A stretch of DNA of 64,000 nucleotides from Klebsiella pneumoniae (lineage in GTDB: Bacteria; Pseudomonadota; Gammaproteobacteria; Enterobacterales; Enterobacteriaceae). Below the pieces are notes generated by a model. The model did no database searches. It was not told the DNA's origin and saw nothing but the letters and a program-made list of their open reading frames with translations. Shown here one piece after another: positions 1-9,449 of the stretch. The position numbers and the translations under genes are program-made. Within the stretch, counting starts at the first letter, position 1; each line of letters begins with the position of its first letter. The stretch spans positions 2,028,600 through 2,092,599 of the forward strand of contig NZ_KN046818.1 of assembly GCF_000742135.1 (NCBI RefSeq). Direction: 5' to 3'.

Positions 1-78
1 CCTGAGTCCGGTAGAGTACCGAACCCAGGCTCTGAGAGCCGCTTAATATGAACCATCCAACTTTATGGGGTCAGTCCA
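1..78. other. Left-edge sequence of unclear origin
   Basis: These bases show no coding potential in register with the following DUF3304 remnant, and homology to the second DUF3304 copy begins only at about 79. The stretch therefore came from elsewhere. The run around 64-75 (ttatggggtcag) loosely recalls the terminus of an IS3-type element, but no transposase is visible, so that origin is a guess. Confidence 0.3.
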
Positions 79-419
79 GGGGGCGGAGGCGGCTGCTGCT
101 TCAGCGTGCCCGCCCGCTGGACGCCGGGTATGACGGTGCGCGTTGAATGGGAAACCGGGCAGGGTTCATCCGCGGGTTTCCCGGGGTTTGCTGATGAGGC
201 GAAATACCTTGCCTGGAAAAAAGGGATTGATGCCCAAAAGAGGCAGCACAGCAAAACCGTTCCGCTGCCCGACTATAACGGCCAGGATGTGTGCGGCATT
301 ACGGTGCACTTTTTACCCTGCGATGACGTGAAGGTGACCACCAGCTGCTGGTCACCGAGAAATGCGAACTATCCGATAAAAGAGCCCGTCAGGATGAAGG
401 AGCCTGCCGTATGTCCGAA
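79..419 (+). repeat. Direct repeat, copy 1 (DUF3304)
   Basis: This segment aligns without gaps to 672-1012 at a constant offset of 593 bases. The copies are near-identical at both ends and differ in a central patch (about 193-245 versus 786-838). It is an imperfect direct repeat produced by duplication of the immunity-type gene. Confidence 0.85.
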
Positions 420-423
420 GTAG
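79..423 (+). pseudogene. DUF3304 lipoprotein, 5'-truncated copy
   Basis: This is the C-terminal two thirds of a DUF3304 protein, starting in register at a glycine-rich stretch followed by CCFSVPARWTPGMTV and ending PVRMKEPAVCPK with TAG at 421-423. The signal peptide and lipobox of the intact copy are missing, because the homology breaks off near 79. Codons around 193-245 differ from the intact copy, so it is a diverged paralogue and not a fresh duplicate. DUF3304 genes usually sit beside T6SS lipase effectors and are thought to be periplasmic immunity lipoproteins. Without a signal sequence this one should not reach the periplasm. A GTG at 106 could start a cytoplasmic fragment, but no ribosome-binding site supports it. 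Confidence 0.75.
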
Positions 424-491
424 CCCGCCTTCGTTTATTCAGGATGGCATCACCATCCCTTCATTACCCTCAAACCGACAGGGAGAGTCCG

Positions 492-1016
492 ATGAAATCT
501 GCATTAATCAGCCCGCTGCTGGCGGGTCTGCTGCTGTTAACCGGCTGTGCACAGCCTGCCGCACAGGCCGGAGGCGGCGGCACCATTGACGCCATCAACC
601 ACACCAAATGGGCAATTAACCACTTCAGTATCAATGGCCAGTCGGGTATCGATTCAATAGGCCCGTTTCAGGGGGGCGGAGGCGGCTGCTGCTTCAGCGT
701 GCCCGCCCGCTGGACGCCGGGTATGACGGTGCGCGTTGACTGGGAAACCGGGCAGGGTTCATCTGCGGGTTTCCCGGGGTTTGCTGACAGGGCTAAATAT
801 AAAGCCTGGATAGCAGACATTGATGCCCAAAAACGCCAGCACAGCCAAACCGTTCCGCTGCCCGACTATAACGGCCAGGATGTGTGCGGCATTACAGTGC
901 ACTTTTTACCCTGCGATGACGTGAAGGTGACCACCAGCTGTTACACCTACGGCAGTCCGTCGTACCCGATAAAAGAGCCCGTCAGGATGAAGGAGCCCGC
1001 CGTATGTCCGAAATAA
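492..1016 (+). CDS. DUF3304 lipoprotein, probable T6SS immunity protein
   Basis: The product is 174 residues. The start at 492 follows a GGGAGAG ribosome-binding site, and an in-frame upstream start at 411 is less likely because it would bury the signal peptide. The N-terminus is a lipoprotein signal with hydrophobic core and lipobox LLTGC (Cys at residue 18), followed by a glycine-rich linker and the DUF3304 domain with several cysteines. The stop overlaps the start of the downstream Tle1-like effector by 13 bases, so the two are translationally linked. DUF3304 proteins beside Tle1 effectors are regarded as periplasmic immunity proteins; the pairing here is inferred from that synteny. Family call is firm, role likely. 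Confidence 0.82.
   Translation: MKSALISPLLAGLLLLTGCAQPAAQAGGGGTIDAINHTKWAINHFSINGQSGIDSIGPFQGGGGGCCFSVPARWTPGMTVRVDWETGQGSSAGFPGFADRAKYKAWIADIDAQKRQHSQTVPLPDYNGQDVCGITVHFLPCDDVKVTTSCYTYGSPSYPIKEPVRMKEPAVCPK
672..1012 (+). repeat. Direct repeat, copy 2 (DUF3304)
   Basis: This is the partner of the repeat at 79-419 and lies inside the intact DUF3304 gene. The repeat includes the first bases of the effector start (ATGTCCGAA), so the ancestral duplication ran across the immunity-effector junction. Sequence after 1012 has no counterpart after 419. Confidence 0.85.
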
Positions 1017-3457
1017 CCGAAACCCATGCCGCCTGGGTCCCGCCGCCGTTTCCGCCGCAGGGACGTCTGCCGGGCCGGGCGCTGCAGGTTGGGCAGAACT
1101 GCCATCAGCAGAACAGCGACGAGCGGCGCTATCACCAGGAACTGTGCCTGGCTGCCGGACGGCGCGTGGAGCCGCCGTGCTGCAAGACACTGCACATCAG
1201 CCTGTTTTTCGACGGTACCGGCAATAACTTAAATCATGACTTTTTTATCGCGAACCCGAAGCACCCGACCAATATCGCGCGTTTGTTTCGTGCCACCATT
1301 GGCGACGGTACCGCCGGCGGCGTCACTGATACCAAAAAGATGCCGCTGGATGGGGTAAAAGACAGTGGAGGAAAATACTTCAAGTTTTATATTCCCGGTG
1401 TGGGCACCCCGTTCCCGGAAGTGAATGACCCGGACTATTCCACCATGGGTCTGGTGGGGGCAGTTAAGGGTGAGGAGCGGATTAACTGGGCGCTGCTGCG
1501 GATTATTGATGTGCTAATGCGCCTGAGTAAGGACAAGGAAAACAACAGCATAAAGCTGTCCGAAGGAGCCAGCCGTGAATCCCTCAAAAAAATGGGTACC
1601 AGCTGGAACCGGCTGTGGTTTGGCGGCAGCCATAACCGCTATGAAGAGTTCACTCGTTTGCTGAATGATTTGGCCTCTGATTTGAAGCCCCTGATTATTC
1701 AGCCTGAGCCGGGCAAGCCGAAACTGACAGGCATCAAGCTGTATGTCTATGGTTTTTCCCGCGGCGCGGCAGCGGCGCGCACCTTTGTGCGCTGGCTGAG
1801 CGAACTGCTGCCCCCGCCGGCGGCGGAAGGTGAAAAACCGCCGCAGTGCCTGCAGACAGGCGGGATGCAGCTGCCCGTCAGCGTGGAGTTTCTCGGGCTG
1901 CTGGATACGGTGGCCTCCGTTGGGGTGGCGCATGTGGTGCCGGTTGCCGACGGGCATATGTCCTGGGCAGACGGCACGATGGAGCTGCCGGATGATGAAA
2001 CCTATGGCGGGCTGATAAAAAAATGTGTTCACCTGGTCTCCGGGCATGAGCAGCGTCTCTGCTTTCCGCTGGACTCTGTGCGCCGGGCAAACGGCAAATA
2101 CCCGCCCTGTGCCACTGAGGTGGTTTACCCGGGAATGCACTCGGATATTGGTGGAGGGTATCCACCGGGGGATCAGGGGAAGGCGAATGCTAAACATGAT
2201 GGCTATCTGTTGTCACAAATAGTGTTGCATGACCTGTATTCAAGCGCTTTTTCTGCTGGCGCGCCACTGAAAGTCAATAAATTTAGTTTACCGGAGAGTT
2301 TAAGAAAGGATAGTTGGCGCGCTCTTGATGCTGAGCAAATTAGAGATTTTGTCGCTGCACCGGAATTAATATCACGCTTCAACGCCTGGCGCGAACTTAC
2401 CCTGGGCCAAACCACGCCGAAAACGTTCGATCCCGATGCAGCCTCTCACTACGAACCACCTGCCGCCGGCGGCAGTCTGGAAACCGTCATTGCTGAGCAG
2501 ATGGCCTGGATCACCGCCTGGCGCATCGACCGCTATGCCAGAGGCTCAATGCTGAAAACGCCCTTCTATCAGCGCGCCACGAATACCGAAGCGCTGCCTG
2601 CCGCGCGTAAGGCGGCAGAAGAGATTCGTGATGAAAAACAGGCGGCGGTGCTCAGGGCTCGCCAGAACCAGATAGCAAACCAGCCTCCTGACAGGATGGA
2701 TGAGCTGGTTCTGCAGCCGGGCGTGAAGGATTTTGACCCAAAGATGGATCAAACCCAGCTGTTCGACGCGGCGAAGGAGTTCGGAAAGGATTACCACGAC
2801 GGTTACCGTATCCCGGATAACCTGGCGCAGCTGGTGCTGGATACCGTGCTGCAGCCGGTTATTTTCGTTCTCAATACCGATGATGAAGCGCAGGAATACC
2901 GGCGCATGAAGCGTGACGGAGAGGCCCGGGTGGCCGTCCTCTTTCCCGATGCCGGGGAGGCCAGCAACGCGGAGCAGCCTGCCGGGCTGGTGAGGGCGCT
3001 GTTTGATGATCAGGTGCATGACTCACGCGCCTGGTTTATGTATGCCGCGCTCGGCACGCGCGAGATGTGGACCGGCTACTTCCGCTACCGGATGATTTAC
3101 TTCAGCGAGCGCTGCAGTAAGCCGCTCTCGCCGCTGGTGCTCGCCGGAGACCTGGTGGGTTTTGCGACCGTGACCGCGGGTGTCGTGCTCAGTTTCCGGC
3201 AAAAGCGCCTGACCGGCAAGCTGGCCGGGCTGGCTGCGACAGGCGCCGTGCGCTCGCTGGAGGTGGCGGTGCTGGACCAGATAACCGGGGAAGCGCTGCC
3301 GGAGCTGCCCGGAGGGGAGCAGCTGCGGGCATTTACCCACGAGCCGGGAACCGTTGTCGCACAGCAAAAGGCGCGGAAAGCGGACGAGCAGCTGGCGCGG
3401 GGGCAAGCCGCGCTGCCGGCCAGCTGGCTGGAGGACGTTCTGACGACAACGGTCTGA
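1004..3457 (+). CDS. Tle1-like T6SS phospholipase effector (DUF2235)
   Basis: The product is 817 residues of the DUF2235 alpha/beta-hydrolase family that includes T6SS lipase effectors of the Tle1 group. Visible features are the N-terminal FFDGTGNN motif near residue 70, the nucleophile elbow GFSRGAAAAR with Ser about 252, LLDTVAS near 302 and HSDIGGGYPPG near 379, matching the Ser-Asp-His arrangement of the family. The long C-terminal half has no recognised domain and probably serves loading on VgrG or membrane contact. It begins inside the DUF3304 stop and is followed 20 bases later by a PAAR gene. Known Tle1 enzymes cleave phospholipids of target-cell membranes; activity here is inferred. 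No frame disruption is seen. Confidence 0.87.
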   Translation: MSEITETHAAWVPPPFPPQGRLPGRALQVGQNCHQQNSDERRYHQELCLAAGRRVEPPCCKTLHISLFFDGTGNNLNHDFFIANPKHPTNIARLFRATIGDGTAGGVTDTKKMPLDGVKDSGGKYFKFYIPGVGTPFPEVNDPDYSTMGLVGAVKGEERINWALLRIIDVLMRLSKDKENNSIKLSEGASRESLKKMGTSWNRLWFGGSHNRYEEFTRLLNDLASDLKPLIIQPEPGKPKLTGIKLYVYGFSRGAAAARTFVRWLSELLPPPAAEGEKPPQCLQTGGMQLPVSVEFLGLLDTVASVGVAHVVPVADGHMSWADGTMELPDDETYGGLIKKCVHLVSGHEQRLCFPLDSVRRANGKYPPCATEVVYPGMHSDIGGGYPPGDQGKANAKHDGYLLSQIVLHDLYSSAFSAGAPLKVNKFSLPESLRKDSWRALDAEQIRDFVAAPELISRFNAWRELTLGQTTPKTFDPDAASHYEPPAAGGSLETVIAEQMAWITAWRIDRYARGSMLKTPFYQRATNTEALPAARKAAEEIRDEKQAAVLRARQNQIANQPPDRMDELVLQPGVKDFDPKMDQTQLFDAAKEFGKDYHDGYRIPDNLAQLVLDTVLQPVIFVLNTDDEAQEYRRMKRDGEARVAVLFPDAGEASNAEQPAGLVRALFDDQVHDSRAWFMYAALGTREMWTGYFRYRMIYFSERCSKPLSPLVLAGDLVGFATVTAGVVLSFRQKRLTGKLAGLAATGAVRSLEVAVLDQITGEALPELPGGEQLRAFTHEPGTVVAQQKARKADEQLARGQAALPASWLEDVLTTTV

Positions 3458-3522
3458 ACGCGGATAAGGAGGATCCGATGAATAAAGTCATTCGCAAAGG
3501 CGATACCCTGCGGGAGTATGGA

Positions 3523-4688
<1,166 letters not shown>

Positions 4689-4897
4689 GGCAGGGTGCTG
4701 ATGGGGCATTATCAGTGTTTTGGTCTGGGGTTCGCCTGCAAGGGCGACCCGGTCAAGTGTAACAAACACGGTATGACGACCATTGCTGAAGGCAGCGCAC
4801 TAACCACGATTGATGGCCAGCCGGTTGCGCTGCACGGTCATCGCTGCGCCTGCGGCTGCACGCTGGTCAGCTCTAACCCAGACTGCGGGGTTGATCA

Positions 4898-6037
4898 GTG
4901 AGGCCGGTACCGGAGTATCCCCCGTACGGAGACGCGCGACCGCCTGGTACGGCCAGGTGGCTATCGGCTTCGGCCCTGCTGGTCCTGCTTAGCGGCGGGG
5001 TCAGCGCTTTACTTCCCTCGTCAGAAGGAAAAAGCGCCCTGGTCGCCACCGGGATCCTGTTGGCTCTGGTGCTGGCAGGTACCGGCTGGTTGATCCGGCT
5101 GCTGTACTACCGCATGAGCGTGCATAACGCCAGGTTCTATGACCAACTGGTGGCATACGAACAACAGCAATGGTGGGCGGAGCATCGGCAGCCGATCGGG
5201 TTACAGGAAGGTCTGTTGCTGGGGCCCATGGGCAAAACGACCACTGACTGGCTGCGGGTGCTAAGCCGTCACCAGCGTCCGCCAGAGGAAGAGAACGAGG
5301 GCGGCGGCAGGGCGCTGCGAGCGCCATACCTTTCAGTTTCTGAGGCTATCGCCCGCGAAAAACGGCTGGCGGAACTACTGGTGATGGAATGGCAACGACA
5401 GCGCAGTGAAAGAACGCTTACGCCGCCGCTGCGTTGCTACTGGCAGGGAACGGAGCTCGCCTGGCAGGCGTTTCGTGCACAGATGACCCTCACTGTTGCG
5501 CAGATGACACTACCCTCACGCCCGTATGCCTGGCGTGGGGAGGCCAGCCTCGCGGAGATAGCACACGCTCTGGCGGAAGCTGACCCCCATGACACTGTGC
5601 TTATCGCCGGATGTCAGGTGGTTGTCGCCCAGACGGGGGCGGTGCAACCCGCCGGAGAGTCTGCGGTACTGTGGCTCGCCGGACGGGACGGTCCGGTGCA
5701 CCTGACCAGGGGGGAAATCTATTGCGCAGAAAAAGGGGAGGCCCTGACTGCTGTAACCGCTCGTGTGCTGGAGCAGAACGAACTGAGCGGCCCCCCGGAA
5801 GCCTGTGCGCTGTTTTTTCAGCCGGGGCTGGAAGCGCTGGCGCACAGCGGTTGGGATATCAACCTGTATCGCCAGGATGCCTGTTGGGGAGACATCGGCG
5901 AGATGGAAGGCTTGACCGTCCTGTCGCTGGCGGCGATCTACGCCGCGCACTACCAACAACCGTGTGGCTGGCTAGCCCGCGATCCCTTGAATACCCTCGC
6001 AATTGGAATTGTAAAACCTGATGGACAACGTCAATAA
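4898..6037 (+). CDS. T6SS-cluster membrane protein of unknown function
   Basis: The product is 379 residues. The GTG start overlaps the PAAR stop, and the 3' end overlaps tssM by 17 bases, so it belongs to the T6SS operon. Two hydrophobic segments near residues 22-42 and 47-69 form a hairpin, followed by a long soluble part with no motif I recognise. The pattern of an N-terminal membrane hairpin directly before tssM suggests an accessory of the TssJLM membrane complex, or a factor acting with the upstream effector and PAAR. That role is inference from position only. It is not an obvious TssL, which lies elsewhere in such clusters. Confidence 0.7.
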   Translation: MRPVPEYPPYGDARPPGTARWLSASALLVLLSGGVSALLPSSEGKSALVATGILLALVLAGTGWLIRLLYYRMSVHNARFYDQLVAYEQQQWWAEHRQPIGLQEGLLLGPMGKTTTDWLRVLSRHQRPPEEENEGGGRALRAPYLSVSEAIAREKRLAELLVMEWQRQRSERTLTPPLRCYWQGTELAWQAFRAQMTLTVAQMTLPSRPYAWRGEASLAEIAHALAEADPHDTVLIAGCQVVVAQTGAVQPAGESAVLWLAGRDGPVHLTRGEIYCAEKGEALTAVTARVLEQNELSGPPEACALFFQPGLEALAHSGWDINLYRQDACWGDIGEMEGLTVLSLAAIYAAHYQQPCGWLARDPLNTLAIGIVKPDGQRQ

Positions 6038-9000
6038 ACCTGCAGCTATCTCTGTGGCGGCTACGGTTATCGTCTGTATTGCTGCGGTCACGCTTCTGGT
6101 GCTCCTGGGCGGGCTGGCATGGTGGCTATGGGCGATGGATCGTGCCACGCAGTGGGAAACGCTGCGCCCGCTTATCGCCACGGGCTTTATTATCTGGGGG
6201 ATGGCACTCAGCCTGCTGGTACTGGGGTTTATGGCCTTTCGACTGCTGATAAAAGATAAGGTTAAGCCTTCAGCAGCGCCTGTGCGGCAACCCACCAGGC
6301 CCGCCGGGCGCGAAGCCCTTTATGCCCCGCTGAAAAAGCACCTTCACGCACGTTACCGCCTGCGCTGGCGGCGCAAAGTCCGCCTGCTGCTGGTTACCGG
6401 CGACGAGGCAGCAATCGAACAACTGGCGCCTGGTCTATGTCAGCAGCGCTGGCTGGAGGGCCAGCGTACCGTTCTGATTTACGGCGGCGGTCTGCTCTCC
6501 GAACCCGATAACCAGCAATACGCCGCGCTGCGCAAGCTGCGCCGTGGCCGTCCTCTGGACGGGATTGTGCGGGTGATGCCGTCGTCTCTGACCCTGACGC
6601 CGCAGATAAGCGAGAGCGACCTGCGCGGGCTGGAAAAAATCAGCGAACTGCTGGGCTATGCCGCCCCGGTCTGGTTATGGAAACTGTGCGACAGTGAGTG
6701 GCCGCAGGCTGACCGCGCGGTGCAGGCGGTAGGGGTTAGCTTCCCGTTGCGCGCCACTGAGGAAGATGTCGCCCGTCAGCTTGCGCAGATGTTGCCGACG
6801 CTACGGGAGCAGGGGATGCACCAGATCGCAGCAGATACCCGCCACGACTTCCTGCTGCGTCTGGGGCAGCAGCTTATCGACGGGGAGATCGCACAATGGC
6901 GCCGGCAGCTGGCGCCGTGGCTGACCGCCTCGCGGCAGCGGCTTGCGCTGCGAGGCCTGATGTTTAGCCTGCCAGAGCCTCGTACCGTAGATCCGTATCA
7001 GGAAGCTGATGCCCTGCCTGCGAGCCAGCCTCACCTCCTGACGCTGCCCGCCACCTGGCAGGGGATCGTCGATGACTGCCGCCGTTTACGCGGGCATCAC
7101 GTGGGAATGGCATGGGAGCGGGGCCTGGCGTGCGGTCTGCTGGCCATCTTCGGCCTGTGGGCGGCGGGACTGCTGCTCTCCTTTGCCCTCAATTACAGTC
7201 AGATTGCTTCGGTAGCGGGAAAAGCCCGCGACCTGGTGGCCCACCCCTCCGTTTCTGACTATCAACTGACGGCCCTCCATGCCCTGCGCAATGAGGCCGG
7301 CCGTCTCGTGCACGATGGGCAGAATGGCGCTCCCTGGTATCGGCGCTTTGGTCTGGACCATCATCAGCAACTATTAGACGCCGTCCTGCCCTGGTACGGT
7401 GTGGCGAATCATCGCCTGATACGTGACCCGGCCAATGCCGCGTTGCAGCAGGCGCTCAGCGCGCTGGTCAACTCCGCCCCCAATAGCGACCAACGAGCCC
7501 AGCTGGCGAAACCGGGCTATGACCAGCTGAAAGCCTGGCTGATGATGGCTCGTCCGGATAAAGCCGATGGCGCATTTTTTGCGCAGACCATGAAAACGGT
7601 CCAGCCGACGCGAATGGGGATCTCGACCGGTCTGTGGCAAAGTCTGGCGCCGGATTTGTGGGCCTTTTATCTCTCCCTGCTGCCCGAGCGGCCAGAGTGG
7701 AAGATCATCCCGGATGCGCAACGGGTGAGTCAGAGCCGTCAGGTTCTGTTGCAGCAGCTAGGTCGCCGCAATGCCGAAAGCACCTTATATGAGAACATGC
7801 TCAAATCCGTGCGTCGTAATTTTGCCGATGTGTCGCTGGAAGACATGACCAGTGGCACCGACGCGCGCCGGCTGTTTACCACCAATGAAGTGGTCCCGGG
7901 GATGTTTACCCGCCAGGCATGGGAAGGCGGCATTCAGCAGGCCATTGATAAGGCAGCCAGCTCGCGCCGGGAGGAAATCGACTGGGTGCTGAGCGATTCG
8001 CGCAAAACGATGTCGACAGACCTGTCGCCGGAGGCGCTGAAAGCGCGTCTGACCCGACGCTACTTCACCGATTTCGCCGGCAGCTGGCTGAATTTTCTCA
8101 ACAGTCTGCGACTCAACCCGGCGACCACCATTGCCGATGTTACCGACCAGCTCACGCTGATAAGCGATGTCCGCCAGTCGCCGCTGATTGCCCTGATGAA
8201 TACCCTTGCCTGGCAGGGGCAGGCGGGGCAACAAAGGGAGGGGCTGTCGGACAGCCTTATTAAATCGGCCAAAGATCTGGTGGGCGGGAAAGACAAGCCG
8301 GTCATCGACCAGTCGGCAGCCGGCCCGCAGGGGCCTCTGGATGACACGTTCGGCCCACTGCTCCAGCTGATGGGGAAAAACACGGGCAGCAACGTCATGT
8401 CGGCCGATAGCACCCTGAGCCTGCAAACCTATCTGACCCGTATCACCCGCGTGCGCCTGCGCCTGCAGCAGGTTGCGAATGCCTCCGATCCGCAGGAAAT
8501 GATGCAGGTCCTGGCGCAGACCGTCTTCCAGGGGAAAAGCGTCGACCTGACCGACACGCAACAGTACGGTAGCCTGATTTCGGCAAGCCTTGGCGAAGAG
8601 TGGAGTGGCTTCGGTAATACTCTGTTTGTGCAGCCGCTGACTCAGGCCTGGGAAACCGTGCTTCTGCCATCGGCGACCAGTCTGAATGATAAATGGCGCC
8701 GTTCGGTGGTCGCCAACTGGCACACCGCCTTTGACGGACGCTTTCCGTTTGCCGCCAGCAAAAGCGACGCCTCCCTGCCGATGCTGGCTGAGTTTGTGCG
8801 CAAAGACAGCGGGCGAATCGAACGTTTTCTCACGACGGAGCTGAACGGTGTCCTGCATAAAGAAGGCAGTCACTGGGTGCCGGATAAGGTCAACAGTCAC
8901 GGCCTGGTCTTTAATCCGGCCTTTCTGCGCGCGATCAACCAGCTAAGCCAGCTGTCCGACATTCTTTTCACCGACGGCAGCCAGGGGATCAGCTTTGAGT

Positions 9001-9449
9001 TACAGGCCAGGCCTGCCCCGGAGGTTGTCGAGACACAGCTGACGATAGACGGCCAAAAGCTGCGCTATTTCAATCAGATGGCCGACTGGCAGACTTTCCG
9101 CTGGCCGGGGGAGACGTATAAACCCGGCACTCTGCTGACCTGGACCACCGTCAATGCGGGCACGCGTCTGTTCGGTGACTACAGCGGTACCTGGGGCTTT
9201 ATTCGCTGGCTGGAGCAGGGTAAACGCCATCCGCTGGATCGCAGCCAGTGGATGATGAGCTTCTCCGCTCCGGATGGCCGCACCCTGCAGTGGGTATTGC
9301 GCTCCCAGCTTGGGAGCGGCCCGCTGGCGCTTCTGGCGCTGCGCGGATTGACCCTGCCGGATCAGATTTTCACTGTCGATGCGGCTGAGAGCGCACAGGC
9401 CCTGACGACGGGGTTAGGGAATAGTGACATGGATGAGATGGAATTATGA
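6021..9449 (+). CDS. tssM: T6SS membrane complex protein TssM (IcmF)
   Basis: The product is 1142 residues, normal for TssM. Two N-terminal membrane helices (about residues 10-36 and 52-75) flank a short loop, and a third (about 370-395) precedes the long periplasmic domain. TssM with TssL and TssJ forms the envelope-spanning complex that anchors the T6SS sheath. The cytoplasmic domain has VRLLLVTGDEAAIEQLAPG where many TssM proteins carry a Walker A P-loop; no GxxxxGKT motif is present, so ATP binding is unlikely. The periplasmic region matches the IcmF-related C-terminal family. The gene overlaps its upstream neighbour by 17 bases and tssA by 4 (ATGA), indicating coupled translation. Confidence 0.92.
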   Translation: MDNVNKPAAISVAATVIVCIAAVTLLVLLGGLAWWLWAMDRATQWETLRPLIATGFIIWGMALSLLVLGFMAFRLLIKDKVKPSAAPVRQPTRPAGREALYAPLKKHLHARYRLRWRRKVRLLLVTGDEAAIEQLAPGLCQQRWLEGQRTVLIYGGGLLSEPDNQQYAALRKLRRGRPLDGIVRVMPSSLTLTPQISESDLRGLEKISELLGYAAPVWLWKLCDSEWPQADRAVQAVGVSFPLRATEEDVARQLAQMLPTLREQGMHQIAADTRHDFLLRLGQQLIDGEIAQWRRQLAPWLTASRQRLALRGLMFSLPEPRTVDPYQEADALPASQPHLLTLPATWQGIVDDCRRLRGHHVGMAWERGLACGLLAIFGLWAAGLLLSFALNYSQIASVAGKARDLVAHPSVSDYQLTALHALRNEAGRLVHDGQNGAPWYRRFGLDHHQQLLDAVLPWYGVANHRLIRDPANAALQQALSALVNSAPNSDQRAQLAKPGYDQLKAWLMMARPDKADGAFFAQTMKTVQPTRMGISTGLWQSLAPDLWAFYLSLLPERPEWKIIPDAQRVSQSRQVLLQQLGRRNAESTLYENMLKSVRRNFADVSLEDMTSGTDARRLFTTNEVVPGMFTRQAWEGGIQQAIDKAASSRREEIDWVLSDSRKTMSTDLSPEALKARLTRRYFTDFAGSWLNFLNSLRLNPATTIADVTDQLTLISDVRQSPLIALMNTLAWQGQAGQQREGLSDSLIKSAKDLVGGKDKPVIDQSAAGPQGPLDDTFGPLLQLMGKNTGSNVMSADSTLSLQTYLTRITRVRLRLQQVANASDPQEMMQVLAQTVFQGKSVDLTDTQQYGSLISASLGEEWSGFGNTLFVQPLTQAWETVLLPSATSLNDKWRRSVVANWHTAFDGRFPFAASKSDASLPMLAEFVRKDSGRIERFLTTELNGVLHKEGSHWVPDKVNSHGLVFNPAFLRAINQLSQLSDILFTDGSQGISFELQARPAPEVVETQLTIDGQKLRYFNQMADWQTFRWPGETYKPGTLLTWTTVNAGTRLFGDYSGTWGFIRWLEQGKRHPLDRSQWMMSFSAPDGRTLQWVLRSQLGSGPLALLALRGLTLPDQIFTVDAAESAQALTTGLGNSDMDEMEL

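Noticed and set aside
7785..8900. 371-codon minus-strand open frame opposite tssM
   Set aside because: A shadow of a GC-rich gene: no start signal, no recognisable domain, and tssM is complete on the + strand.
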